From NCBI GenBank assembly GCA_934376945.1, contig CAKRPI010000076.1, positions 1 through 11,280 of the forward strand: a stretch of DNA of 11,280 nucleotides. The letters are read 5' to 3'. The translations under genes and the position numbers were made by a program. This document shows, piece after piece, positions 1-6,995 of the stretch; within the stretch, counting starts at the first letter, position 1, and each line of letters starts with the position of its first letter. A model generated the notes under the pieces. The model made no database searches. It was not told the origin of the DNA and was given only the letters and a program-made list of their open reading frames with translations. The stretch is from an uncultured Lachnospiraceae bacterium. Lineage in GTDB: Bacteria; Bacillota; Clostridia; Lachnospirales; Lachnospiraceae.

Positions 1-52
1 GCTCAAACTGCATGCGCTCTTCGTTCAGCCCCCACGCATTGTCCTTGTCGCC
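1..52 (-). other. Short open frame running off the window edge (possible next gene)
   Basis: Downstream of the hydrolase stop, one minus-strand frame is open from an in-frame TAA at 55-53 to the window edge. It reads GDKDNAWGLNEERMQFE. The composition looks protein-like, and the residues before the TAA (PLSPFG) continue in the same style. The only ATG in it is at 13-11, without a convincing ribosome binding site. It could be the start of a further operon gene, a remnant with a nonsense change, or chance. I do not recognise the family. Confidence 0.2.
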
Positions 53-94
53 TTAGCCGAATGGTGAAGCGGATTATAATTTTCTCTGCGTCTG

Positions 95-2248
95 CTATCT
101 CCGATACGCAATCTCCACCGCCCGCTTTCCGGTCAGCTCCTCGCTGCGCGCATCCGGCTGGCTGCAGCCGACGTAGAAGGTATAGGATTTTCCATCATCG
201 CGGCGGATTCCGTCCTCCCCGACTACAGTGAGGGCGCGATGGCCTACCGGAATGCGGATCTGTTTTTTCTCACCTGCATCCAGATGGATTCGCATAAATG
301 CACACAGCTCAGGGTGTTTGTCCGCATCAGCACAGTCGTGATTTTTGACGTAGACCTGGAGCACCTCATCAGTCGCATGAATTCCTGCATTGTGAACATC
401 TGCAAGAATCGTAAGTGCCTGCGGGTCAAAGTCTTTTTCGAACGATCTGCTGCCGGATTCGCACGCTGCCTCCATGCATGCTGCAATCTCCGCCCCCGTC
501 ACACATACATCCCCGTACGTCAATCCATAGCCGAACGGATACTGTGCCTTTCCTTTCATATAACGGTACGTTCTGCCTGCCATGCGGTAATCCGTAAATT
601 CCGGAAGCTCGTTAAGGCTCTCGTAAAAGGTGACCGGAAGCTTGCCGGATGGGGACACCTCTCCGAACAGCACCTTTGCTGCTGCCATACCGCCCTGCGC
701 ACCCGGATACCACAGCTGAATAACGGCATCAAAATGCTCTGATGCATAAGAAAGATCGATATCGCTGCCTGCCATCAGACACAGTACTACCGGCTTGCCG
801 GTTTCCTTGATGGCTTCCATCAGATCCCTTTGTACCTGCGGAAGCTGAAGATCGATCTTGTCACCGGATGCATAGCTGTTACCCGTATCGCCCTCTTCTC
901 CTTCCAGTGTCTCATCAAGGCCAACGCAAAGTACAACCACATCACTGTTGTCCGCCACAATCTTTGCCTCTGACAGACGGTCTGCCGGGAAAGCCAGATT
1001 CTCGGTGCGGTCACGGAAAAGCTCGCAGCCGGTGCTTGTCAGCACACGGACATCCTCTCCGAGATAATCCTGTAATCCTTCCAGTATTGTGACATAGCGA
1101 CTTGCTGTTCCGTGATAATTCCCTACAAGTGCAGCGCGGCTGTTGGCATTCGGACCGATCACGCCGATTGTCTTTATTTTTGACTTTTCAAGCGGAAGAA
1201 TGCCATTATTTTTCAGGAGAACAAAGCTCTCCTGCGCTGCCCTTTCCGCAAGTGCCAGATGTGCCGGTAATTCTACTTCTGTATATGGAATCGCATCGTA
1301 TTCACTTCCGTCGAACAGACCGAGCAGGAAGCGCGTCGTAAACAGTCTTACGGCCGCCTCCGTGATCGTTTCCTCGCTTACCAGTCCGTCCTGCACCGCT
1401 CCCAGAATATGCAGATACGTATTTCCGCAATTAAGATCACAGCCATTATTGATGGCAAGCGCTGCCGACTCTCTTGCATTTTTTGTCACCATATGATGTT
1501 CATGGAAGTCCCGGATTGCCCAGCAGTCAGAGACAAAGTGTCCCTCAAAGCCCCAGTCCTCTCGCAGGATTTTCTGCAGCTTCGGACTTCCGCAGCACGG
1601 TTCGCCATTTGTGCGGTTGTAAGCACCCATGACTGCTTCCACATCAGCCTCCTGCACGAGCGCCTGAAATGCCGGCAGATACGTTTCTTCCATATCCCTC
1701 GGTGTCGCCTCTGCGTCAAACTCATGACGCACCGCTTCCGGTCCGGAGTGCACCGCAAAATGCTTTGCACACGCTGCCGCCTTTAAAGTCTCGCCATCGC
1801 CCTGCAGTCCCTCCACAAAAGCAACGCCAAGCCGACTCGTCAGATACGGATCCTCTCCGTACGTTTCATGGCCACGGCCCCAGCGCGGATCCCGGAAAAT
1901 ATTTACATTCGGTGACCAGAAGGTCAGTCCCTTATAAATATCGCGATCCCCCTTCCCGGAATAGGCATTGTACTTTGCACGTCCTTCTGTTGCGATAACA
2001 TCTGCCATCTCCTTTACAAGATCTGCATCAAAGGTAGCTCCCATGCCAATCGCCTGCGGAAAAACCGTTGCCTGTCCGGCACGTGCCACACCGTGCAGCC
2101 CTTCATTCCACCAGTTGTAAGCCGGTATGCCAAGCCGCTTTAAGGCCGGAGCACCGTATTTGAGCTGTTCTGCCTTCTCTTCCAGTGTCATATCTGCCAC
2201 CAGCGCTTCTGCCTTTTTTCTTGCTTCTTCTCTATTCATTTGTTTCAT
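95..2248 (-). CDS. Glycoside hydrolase family 3 (beta-xylosidase / beta-glucosidase type), cytoplasmic
   Basis: This is an exo-acting retaining glycosidase that removes sugars from the non-reducing ends of imported oligosaccharides. The N-terminal barrel shows NWWNEGLHGVA (45-55), FRDPRWGRGHETYGEDPYL (118-136), KHF (162-164) and the nucleophile motif VSDCWAI, with Asp241 as the expected nucleophile. The second domain carries LLKNNGILPL (344-353), IGPNA (364-368) and LDETLEGEEGD (444-454); one of Glu449/451/452 is the likely acid/base. YPFGYGLTY (570-578) leads into a fibronectin-III-like C-terminus. The length of 717 aa is normal. The SDC form of the nucleophile motif is more typical of the xylosidase/arabinofuranosidase branch than of SDW beta-glucosidases, but the substrate is not certain. 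There is no signal peptide, so it acts inside the cell. It starts 19 bases after the permease stop. An AAGG sequence sits only 3 bases before ATG 2248, and Met4 is an alternative start. Confidence 0.95.
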   Translation of the reverse strand: MKQMNREEARKKAEALVADMTLEEKAEQLKYGAPALKRLGIPAYNWWNEGLHGVARAGQATVFPQAIGMGATFDADLVKEMADVIATEGRAKYNAYSGKGDRDIYKGLTFWSPNVNIFRDPRWGRGHETYGEDPYLTSRLGVAFVEGLQGDGETLKAAACAKHFAVHSGPEAVRHEFDAEATPRDMEETYLPAFQALVQEADVEAVMGAYNRTNGEPCCGSPKLQKILREDWGFEGHFVSDCWAIRDFHEHHMVTKNARESAALAINNGCDLNCGNTYLHILGAVQDGLVSEETITEAAVRLFTTRFLLGLFDGSEYDAIPYTEVELPAHLALAERAAQESFVLLKNNGILPLEKSKIKTIGVIGPNANSRAALVGNYHGTASRYVTILEGLQDYLGEDVRVLTSTGCELFRDRTENLAFPADRLSEAKIVADNSDVVVLCVGLDETLEGEEGDTGNSYASGDKIDLQLPQVQRDLMEAIKETGKPVVLCLMAGSDIDLSYASEHFDAVIQLWYPGAQGGMAAAKVLFGEVSPSGKLPVTFYESLNELPEFTDYRMAGRTYRYMKGKAQYPFGYGLTYGDVCVTGAEIAACMEAACESGSRSFEKDFDPQALTILADVHNAGIHATDEVLQVYVKNHDCADADKHPELCAFMRIHLDAGEKKQIRIPVGHRALTVVGEDGIRRDDGKSYTFYVGCSQPDARSEELTGKRAVEIAYRR

Positions 2249-2267
2249 CTGCCTTTCTGTAATATTC

Positions 2268-3125
2268 TCAGCCCTTCACTGCACCCGTCGTAAGTCCCTC
2301 TACGATCTGATTGCTGAACAGACAGTATACGATAACCGTCGGTGCAATTGCAATGATGATCGCCGCAAACATTTGTACATAATTTGTTGCATACGGTCCG
2401 ACGAAATACGTCAGCGTAACCGGAAGTGTTTTCTTTGCAGGATCAGAAATGAATACCATTGCAAGTAGCAGCTCATTCCAGTTACCGACGAACGTCATAA
2501 GGCCTGATACGAAAAGTCCGGTCCGGCACAGCGGCAGCGCGATTCTGAAGAAAATGCGGTAAATCCCGCAGCCGTCGATCGCTGCAGCCTCGATCAGCTC
2601 TCCCGGCATTGATTTAAAAAATCCGGTCAGAAGAAAGATCGTCATCGGAAGTGAAAATGTGATATACGGAAGCATCAGGCCGAATCTTGAGTTTGTCAGT
2701 CCAAGCTTTGCAAACCGCACAAACAAGGGAATCAGAATACAGTGCACCGGCACCATCATTCCGATCAGGAAAAATGTATGAGCTGCCTCTGCCAGTTTCC
2801 AGCGCATTCTCGCTATGGCAAACGCCGCCATCGCACCGAAAAACAAGCTGATCAGAAGCGTCACACCGCAGACCAGTGCGGAATTGACAAGTGCCACGCC
2901 AAGCTTACCAAGTGACCAGGCCTGACTGTAGTTTTCCCAGTGAAATACCTCCGGCAGTGCAAACGGCGCTGCCATTACGCCTGCGTTGTCTTTTAAGGAT
3001 ACGGAAAGCATCCACAGAAGCGGAGCCAGATACAGAACAGCCAGAAGTACCAGAAATACATAGATCACCACAATGACCGGGCTGACTGTTTTTCTTCTTT
3101 TTTTCATTACAGCACTCTCTTTCAT
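2268..3125 (-). CDS. Carbohydrate ABC transporter permease, MalG/AraQ/LplC type
   Basis: This is the second membrane subunit of a CUT1-type sugar ABC importer. Hydrophobic segments fall at about residues 17-40, 77-105, 116-137, 148-170, 201-226 and 250-272, giving six membrane helices. The EAA loop that docks to the ATPase is at 176-200 (ELIEAAAIDGCGIYRIF, then ALPL). The C-terminus ends VEGLTTGAVKG, a hallmark of MalG-like permeases. The length of 285 aa is normal. AGGAGG lies 7 bases before the chosen ATG, which supports this start over Met7. The gene begins 11 bases after the upstream permease stop, so the two are co-transcribed and probably translationally coupled. Subfamily is clear; the sugar is not readable from the permease and is inferred from the neighbouring GH3 enzyme. 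Confidence 0.96.
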   Translation of the reverse strand: MKESAVMKKRRKTVSPVIVVIYVFLVLLAVLYLAPLLWMLSVSLKDNAGVMAAPFALPEVFHWENYSQAWSLGKLGVALVNSALVCGVTLLISLFFGAMAAFAIARMRWKLAEAAHTFFLIGMMVPVHCILIPLFVRFAKLGLTNSRFGLMLPYITFSLPMTIFLLTGFFKSMPGELIEAAAIDGCGIYRIFFRIALPLCRTGLFVSGLMTFVGNWNELLLAMVFISDPAKKTLPVTLTYFVGPYATNYVQMFAAIIIAIAPTVIVYCLFSNQIVEGLTTGAVKG

Positions 3126-3136
3126 CTTCTGCCCTC

Positions 3137-4024
3137 CTATGACTCATACGTCTCTACTTTGATGACCTTCTTGACGAGCAGCGTCACGATCAGGCACATC
3201 ACAAGCAGCACGACTGATATTGCACTGGCATAGCCATACTTGAAGTAATTAAAGCCCTCTGCGTACAGCTCGGTTGCAAGTACCTCGGTACGGTGGTTCG
3301 GGCCACCCTGCGTCATGTTGTACACCAGATCGAAAAATTTCAATGAACCGATGCAGTTCAAAGAAAGGGAGGTCACCATCATCGGCCGGATCAGCGGCAG
3401 TGTGATATAACGGAATGCTGCCGGTTTGGATGCACCGTCCACGTAGGAGGCCTCATAGATGTCCTTCGAAATACCGGTGATCTGTGCCATATAAAGCATC
3501 ATATTCTGTCCGACATACTGCCACAGTGCCACAAACGCGATAACCCACATAGGAAGAACGATAAAGCCTTTAGAATCCATCAGCCACAGAGGTCCCTTGA
3601 TTCCAAACTGCGCCAGCAGCTGGTTGATGCCGATCTTCGGGTTGAACATGAATGCCCACAGAAGACCGAGCGCAGCAGAGGAAAGCACAGACGGAAGGTA
3701 ATAGATATTTTTGAATACGTTGCGCCCCTTTGGAATGTTCGTCAGGAAGACCGCCAGCAAAATACCGATCACCTGCTGTGTCACTGCTGAAAACAGCATG
3801 AAGAAAATCGAGTTTTTCAGTGCGATCCGAAACGTGGAATCCTTGAAAAACAGCTTTTTATAATTTGCCAGACCGATAAACTCCGGCGGTGTCAACGCTG
3901 CATAATCACACAGCGAATAATAGACCATCTGAAAAATCGGAATGACGAGGATCAGCACAAACATGATCAGCGCCGGTGCGATAAAAATAAAGATGGCTTT
4001 TTTGTCTTTTAATATCTTGTCCAT
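3137..4024 (-). CDS. Carbohydrate ABC transporter permease, MalF/UgpA type
   Basis: This is the first membrane subunit of the same CUT1 importer. It has a short cytoplasmic N-terminus, a first helix at about 10-32, an extracytoplasmic segment with the typical GLANYKKLF (51-59), and further helices around 73-95, 107-127, 155-180, 213-237 and 264-285. The EAA loop is at 191-210 (EASYVDGASKPAAFRYITLP). The segment NMTQGGPNHRTEVLATELY (236-254) matches the conserved MTxGGPxxxT region of UgpA-like permeases. The length of 295 aa is normal. AGGAGG lies 6 bases before ATG 4024. It is separated from the binding-protein gene by an unusually long 386-base gap containing a terminator-like hairpin, so its expression is probably lower than that of the binding protein. 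It pairs with the permease that follows. Confidence 0.96.
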   Translation of the reverse strand: MDKILKDKKAIFIFIAPALIMFVLILVIPIFQMVYYSLCDYAALTPPEFIGLANYKKLFFKDSTFRIALKNSIFFMLFSAVTQQVIGILLAVFLTNIPKGRNVFKNIYYLPSVLSSAALGLLWAFMFNPKIGINQLLAQFGIKGPLWLMDSKGFIVLPMWVIAFVALWQYVGQNMMLYMAQITGISKDIYEASYVDGASKPAAFRYITLPLIRPMMVTSLSLNCIGSLKFFDLVYNMTQGGPNHRTEVLATELYAEGFNYFKYGYASAISVVLLVMCLIVTLLVKKVIKVETYES

Positions 4025-4105
4025 AAACAGCCTCCTTTTTGTATGATGTCTAAACAGAACCCTTTTTTTTGCGGAAGCAATTGCCTCCTACATACCCTCT
4101 CCGCC

Positions 4106-4123
4106 CGGCAGTATGACCTGCCG
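4106..4123 (-). other. Small stem-loop in the binding protein-permease spacer
   Basis: CGGCAG and CTGCCG form a perfect 6-base-pair stem around a 6-base loop. There is no T-run after it in either direction, so it is not a terminator by itself. It lies about 80 bases before the permease start on the same transcript. It could protect the 5' end of a processed permease mRNA, or be chance. Confidence 0.35.
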
Positions 4124-4280
4124 CCAAATCACGTTTCCTGTTGCCAGGCGATATTCGCAATTCAGCTTCTCTTCTCTGCACTGCACCGCATATCCTGCGG
4201 CTAAGCTTTCAGAAGCGCTCCGTTTTTCCCGGAAGCCCATCGTACCAGCCGTGCCGGACAGGGCATGTAACTTATGGCAT

Positions 4281-4331
4281 AAAAAGAACCGCTGCAGGAA
4301 CAATGCGAATCCTGCATTTGTCCCGCAGCGG
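4281..4331 (-). terminator. Terminator-like hairpin between the binding-protein and permease genes
   Basis: On the minus strand, CCGCTGC (4331-4325) pairs perfectly with GCAGCGG (4295-4289). The helix continues inward with GGGA/TCCT (one G-T pair), a two-base mismatch and AATGC/GCATT, closing a 7-base loop. The sequence TTCTTTTTAT follows directly. This is a good intrinsic terminator, though the T-run is interrupted by one C. It lies 80 bases past the binding-protein stop and about 257 bases before the next gene of the same operon. Partial termination here, or 3' protection of a processed binding-protein mRNA, would give the high binding-protein to permease ratio known for ABC importers. Confidence 0.7.
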
Positions 4332-4350
4332 CTTTCCTGTCTGTCCGCTG
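4326..4350 (-). promoter_or_regulatory. Possible competing (antiterminator-like) helix
   Basis: On the minus strand CAGCGG (4350-4345) can pair with CCGCTG (4331-4326) over a 13-base loop. The second arm is the same one used by the terminator-like hairpin, so the two folds exclude each other. The geometry resembles an attenuator. The 6-pair helix is much weaker than the long terminator stem, so chance is a real possibility. Confidence 0.3.
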
Positions 4351-4364
4351 TCGTAAGGAACCGC

Positions 4365-4382
4365 CGGGCACCCAACTGCCCG
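4365..4382 (-). other. Small stem-loop just after the binding-protein gene
   Basis: CGGGCA and TGCCCG form a perfect 6-base-pair stem with a 6-base loop, about 29 bases after the stop of the binding-protein gene. No T-run follows, so it looks more like a 3' mRNA-end stabiliser than a terminator. It precedes the larger hairpin at 4289-4331 on the same transcript. Confidence 0.4.
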
Positions 4383-4410
4383 ATTGGCTCTTTAAAGCAG
4401 CCTTTTTACT

Positions 4411-5700
4411 TTATTCCCAAACATTCTCCTCATAGAAATCCTGAACGGTCTGGAATGCTTCTTCCGGTGACTGGTTGCCAAGGAAGATATCAACCATTGC
4501 GTTGTCGAAGCAGTCGCCGGCTTCTACAGATGCAAGGGACTCATTATAGAATCCAAAGGTACCGGTTGCATTTGCAAGGATATCCTGTACATATTTCAGC
4601 TGTGCCGGAGCTTTGTCATAATCAATTTCAAGGTCTTTGATGATCGGGATCTTGCCGCCAACCTCTGCGGTATATTTCTGAGCCTCTTCATCTGTAAACA
4701 TCTTCATCAGAGCGATTACTGCATCCTGGTGCTCCGTTGTTGCACTCATCAGCAGGTTGTCTGTCTTAACGATCATACGGTTCGGATCATTTGCTCCCTC
4801 GATGCCCGGGAACTGGAATACGCCGCACTTAGTCTCGAAGTCCGGATTGTTGCCGTTGATCTGAGCGATTGCCCAGGAACCCTGAATCAGGATCGCTGCT
4901 TCGCCGTTGTAGAAGTTTGCGGTAGCCTGATCATTAGAATCGCCTGCTGCTGTCTCCTGGAAGTACGCAGAGAGCTCTTTGAGCTTCTCACCGGCCTGAA
5001 CACACGTATCATCCGTCCAGTTTGCAGTATGGTCTGCGATTGCCGCAAGGTCAACACCCTGACGATCACACAGATAACCGGCTACCATGGACAGACACCA
5101 TGCCGTACCTGCGGAACAGGAAATCGGAGTATAGCCTGCGTCCTTGATCTTCTGGCAAGCATCCAGAAGCTCGGTGTATGTTGTCGGAACTTCTACTCCT
5201 GCAGCTTCAAAAATTTCGGTGTTGTAGAAGCAAAGAGCTGCGGCAAAATTCGTCGGAACTGCCATGATCTTTCCGTCATACGTCATTCTCTCAAAGATAC
5301 CGTCTGTAAATGTGGAGTACCAGTCTGCCTCCTGATTTGTCAGGATATCCGTCAGATCTGCTGCAACGCCTGCGTTTACGTAAACATCCATGTTCGGTCC
5401 CGGATTGCAGATAAACATATCCGGTGTCTGACCTGCTGCAACGAGTGCGTTGAGCTTTCCGTCATACTCCTCAAGATTCGTTGTGATCGCTGTTACGTGA
5501 TACTGTCCGTCATACTTCTCATTATAACGGTCAAGGACCTCCTTGTATCCCTTGGAGATCAGATCCTCTGTCGCCTCCAGGTCATCCCAGAACATCCAGG
5601 TGATCTCTTCCGGTCCGTCTGCCTGTACCGGTACTGCTGCAAAAAGGCTGGTTGCCATTGCTGCAGTAAGCGCTACAGAGATGAGTTTTTTCATTTTCAT
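4411..5700 (-). CDS. Extracellular sugar-binding protein of a CUT1 ABC importer (no lipobox)
   Basis: This family 1 solute-binding protein (COG1653 type) captures oligosaccharide outside the membrane and delivers it to the two permeases. Residues 1-27 form a signal peptide: MKMKK, a hydrophobic core, then VQA, with likely cleavage after Ala27. The mature part has the family pattern ITWMFWDD (33-40), a KLNALVAAGQTPDMF block near 82-96, and aromatic residues throughout suited to sugar stacking. There is no cysteine at the cleavage site, so it is not an obvious lipoprotein. That is unusual in Gram-positive bacteria, where such proteins are normally lipid-anchored. The length of 429 aa is normal. 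GGGAGG lies 9 bases before the ATG. It is the first gene of the operon, divergent from the AraC regulator. Confidence 0.95.
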   Translation of the reverse strand: MKMKKLISVALTAAMATSLFAAVPVQADGPEEITWMFWDDLEATEDLISKGYKEVLDRYNEKYDGQYHVTAITTNLEEYDGKLNALVAAGQTPDMFICNPGPNMDVYVNAGVAADLTDILTNQEADWYSTFTDGIFERMTYDGKIMAVPTNFAAALCFYNTEIFEAAGVEVPTTYTELLDACQKIKDAGYTPISCSAGTAWCLSMVAGYLCDRQGVDLAAIADHTANWTDDTCVQAGEKLKELSAYFQETAAGDSNDQATANFYNGEAAILIQGSWAIAQINGNNPDFETKCGVFQFPGIEGANDPNRMIVKTDNLLMSATTEHQDAVIALMKMFTDEEAQKYTAEVGGKIPIIKDLEIDYDKAPAQLKYVQDILANATGTFGFYNESLASVEAGDCFDNAMVDIFLGNQSPEEAFQTVQDFYEENVWE

Positions 5701-5744
5701 AGTACGTATCCTCCCTTTTTGTTGAATATATTTTTTACGTCATC

Positions 5745-5758
5745 TGATGGTTTCATCA
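5745..5758. repeat. Inverted repeat overlapping the transporter promoter
   Basis: TGATG and CATCA flank the 4-base centre GTTT. The repeat overlaps the proposed -10 box of the binding-protein promoter and its expected start site. It could be a small operator or a hairpin at the very 5' end of the mRNA. It is short enough to be chance. Confidence 0.3.
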
Positions 5759-5763
5759 TAGCA
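5755..5763 (-). promoter_or_regulatory. Candidate extended -10 promoter of the sugar-transport operon
   Basis: The minus strand reads TGCTATGAT, that is TATGAT (5 of 6 to consensus) preceded by a TGn extension. Transcription would begin near 5748, giving a leader of about 48 bases before ATG 5700. The hexamer 17 bases upstream, AAGATA at 5783-5778, is a very poor -35 box, as expected for an activator-dependent promoter. An alternative is TTGAAG (5808-5803) with TATAAA (5787-5782), but its spacer is only 15 bases. Confidence 0.45.
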
Positions 5764-5784
5764 AAGCAAATTGTATTTATCTTT

Positions 5785-5816
5785 ATAATTATTGCGTTAT
5801 GACTTCAAATAATTGC
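5785..5816 (-). promoter_or_regulatory. Candidate AraC-family binding site (direct repeat, 21-base period)
   Basis: On the minus strand GCAATTATTTG (5816-5806) and GCAATAATTAT (5795-5785) are direct repeats agreeing at 8 of 11 positions. Their starts are exactly 21 bases apart, two turns of the helix, the spacing seen for AraC half-sites. The nearer copy ends next to the poor -35 position of the transporter promoter. That is where an activator of this family would contact RNA polymerase. Confidence 0.45.
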
Positions 5817-5941
5817 TTTTGATTTTTTTGTTAAGTCGTCATTAAGTATATTTTTATAGTTTTTGCAGTGATTTTTTGTGCATGTTTTTTATTATTTTGC
5901 TTTTCATTTCTATCTATCGAAAAGTTTAGCCGGATTAAAAC

Positions 5942-5970
5942 TTGTATTTCCCTGTATTTTTTGGTATATT
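5942..5970 (+). promoter_or_regulatory. Candidate promoter of the regulator / c-di-GMP operon
   Basis: TTGTAT (5942-5947) and TATATT (5965-5970) are separated by exactly 17 bases. The -10 box is preceded by TGG, making an extended -10 element. Transcription would start near 5977 and leave a leader of about 150 bases before the regulator's ATG. This is the best plus-strand promoter in the divergent region. Confidence 0.55.
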
Positions 5971-6020
5971 AGAAAAATAGAAATCGCAATTTTTCAGACG
6001 TAATAATTTGTTACCGTGTA

Positions 6021-6043
6021 AAGCGGATATCTGCAAGCCGCTT
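6021..6043 (+). other. Stem-loop in the regulator leader
   Basis: AAGCGG and CCGCTT form a perfect 6-base-pair stem around an 11-base loop in the 5' leader of the regulator mRNA. The 3' arm overlaps a short sequence that recurs near 10630. It is a GC-rich island in an otherwise AT-rich spacer. Confidence 0.35.
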
Positions 6044-6054
6044 CGCTGCCTGTC
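6038..6054 (+). repeat. Short intergenic repeat, copy 1
   Basis: The 17-base sequence CCGCTTCGCTGCCTGTC matches 14 of 17 bases with the sequence at 10630-10646. One copy lies before the regulator/c-di-GMP gene pair and the other after it. It may be a fragment of a dispersed repetitive extragenic element. Confidence 0.35.
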
Positions 6055-6061
6055 GCCAGAC

Positions 6062-6075
6062 GGAAAACGTTTGAG
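6062..6075 (+). promoter_or_regulatory. Weak candidate catabolite-repression (cre-like) site
   Basis: GGAAAACGTTTGAG agrees at 10 of 14 positions with the idealised palindrome TGAAAACGTTTTCA bound by CcpA, including the whole central AAAACGTTT. It lies inside the transcribed leader of the regulator, where a bound CcpA could block elongation. The right arm is poor, so this is only a suggestion. Confidence 0.2.
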
Positions 6076-6125
6076 TGCCCACAGCTGGCTTGAAACGGTA
6101 ATGAAATTTTCAGAAGGGAGCCAAA

Positions 6126-6983
6126 ATGATCAAGCATTTATCCGGCATACACGAAACGGTTGCCTATCGCCCGGATACTCAAATCTGTCTTTACAACAAT
6201 GACGAGGCAGAGGACTATCCGCCGCACTGGCACACTCCGTTCGAAATCATCATGCCAACGGAAAATTCCTACCGTGCAATCTGCAGTGACCGGCAATATC
6301 AGATCCGTCAGAACGATATTCTGATCATTGCTCCCGGTACTGTACACCAGCTCTTTGCTCCGGAACACGGCGTACGCATCATCTTTCAGCCTTCTCTGGC
6401 CCAGATCGGAATTCGGGAGCTGGAGCTTCTGACTTCCAAATTTACACCGGCAATCCTTATCACACCGGAGTCCTTTCCCCGGATCCACGAACAGGTGCTG
6501 CACCTGATGCTGGAAATCCGTGATGAATATTTCAGTGATGACCCGTATTCGGAATCTGCCATTTATGCCCGCTTTCTTGAAATTCTTGTTTTGGTCGGGC
6601 GCTGCCAGGCCGAACTTACCAGGCACAGCTTTGACGCAAAAAACAGCAAGCAAAAAGAATATATGGATAAATTTCTATATATCTGCAATTATATCAACGA
6701 ACATTTTACAGAGAATCTGACACTGGAACAGATGGCATCTCTTGCCGGCTTCAGCAAATACCATTTTACACGGCTGTTCCGGCAGTACGCCGATACTTCC
6801 TTTTATAAATATCTGAACCAGAAACGCATTGAATATGCAAAATCGCTGCTCCTCGATCCGGATCTGTCCGTCATCGAGGTCGCACTGGCTTCCGGCTTTT
6901 CCAGCCTGTCGGCTTTTCTGCGCATGTTCAAACTGATCAACCACTGTACACCAACCGAATACCGAAATATGTACGAAGACTGA
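6126..6983 (+). CDS. AraC-family transcriptional regulator (cupin sensor plus HTH)
   Basis: This is a cytoplasmic DNA-binding regulator, probably the sugar-responsive activator of the divergent transport/hydrolase operon. The N-terminal half (about 15-95) is a cupin-type ligand domain with PPHWHTPFEI (32-41), QNDILIIAPGTVHQL (62-76) and IIFQPS (85-90). A helical linker follows. The C-terminal AraC DNA-binding domain has a first helix-turn-helix at about 198-223 (LTLEQMASLAGFSKYHFTRL) and a second at about 248-280, ending CTPTEYR. The length of 285 aa is typical. GGGAG lies 6 bases before the ATG. The divergent position next to a sugar operon is the classic AraC arrangement. Its stop is 12 bases from the next start, and the next ribosome binding site sits within that gap, so it is co-transcribed with the c-di-GMP enzyme. 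Confidence 0.95.
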   Translation: MIKHLSGIHETVAYRPDTQICLYNNDEAEDYPPHWHTPFEIIMPTENSYRAICSDRQYQIRQNDILIIAPGTVHQLFAPEHGVRIIFQPSLAQIGIRELELLTSKFTPAILITPESFPRIHEQVLHLMLEIRDEYFSDDPYSESAIYARFLEILVLVGRCQAELTRHSFDAKNSKQKEYMDKFLYICNYINEHFTENLTLEQMASLAGFSKYHFTRLFRQYADTSFYKYLNQKRIEYAKSLLLDPDLSVIEVALASGFSSLSAFLRMFKLINHCTPTEYRNMYED

Positions 6984-6995
6984 CAGGAGGGCACC

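Noticed and set aside
4050..4090. A-rich stretch next to a GGAAGCAATTGCC near-palindrome as a terminator
   Set aside because: In the direction of the operon the palindrome is followed by A's rather than T's, and no plus-strand gene ends here.
4088..4375. 95-codon minus-strand open frame in the binding protein-permease gap
   Set aside because: It has no clear ribosome binding site or family resemblance, and it spans the terminator-like hairpin, which would interrupt its own transcript.
4729..5802. 357-codon plus-strand open frame opposite the binding-protein gene
   Set aside because: It is rich in Cys, Ile and Arg with no domain pattern and mirrors a clear gene on the other strand; it is a codon-bias shadow.
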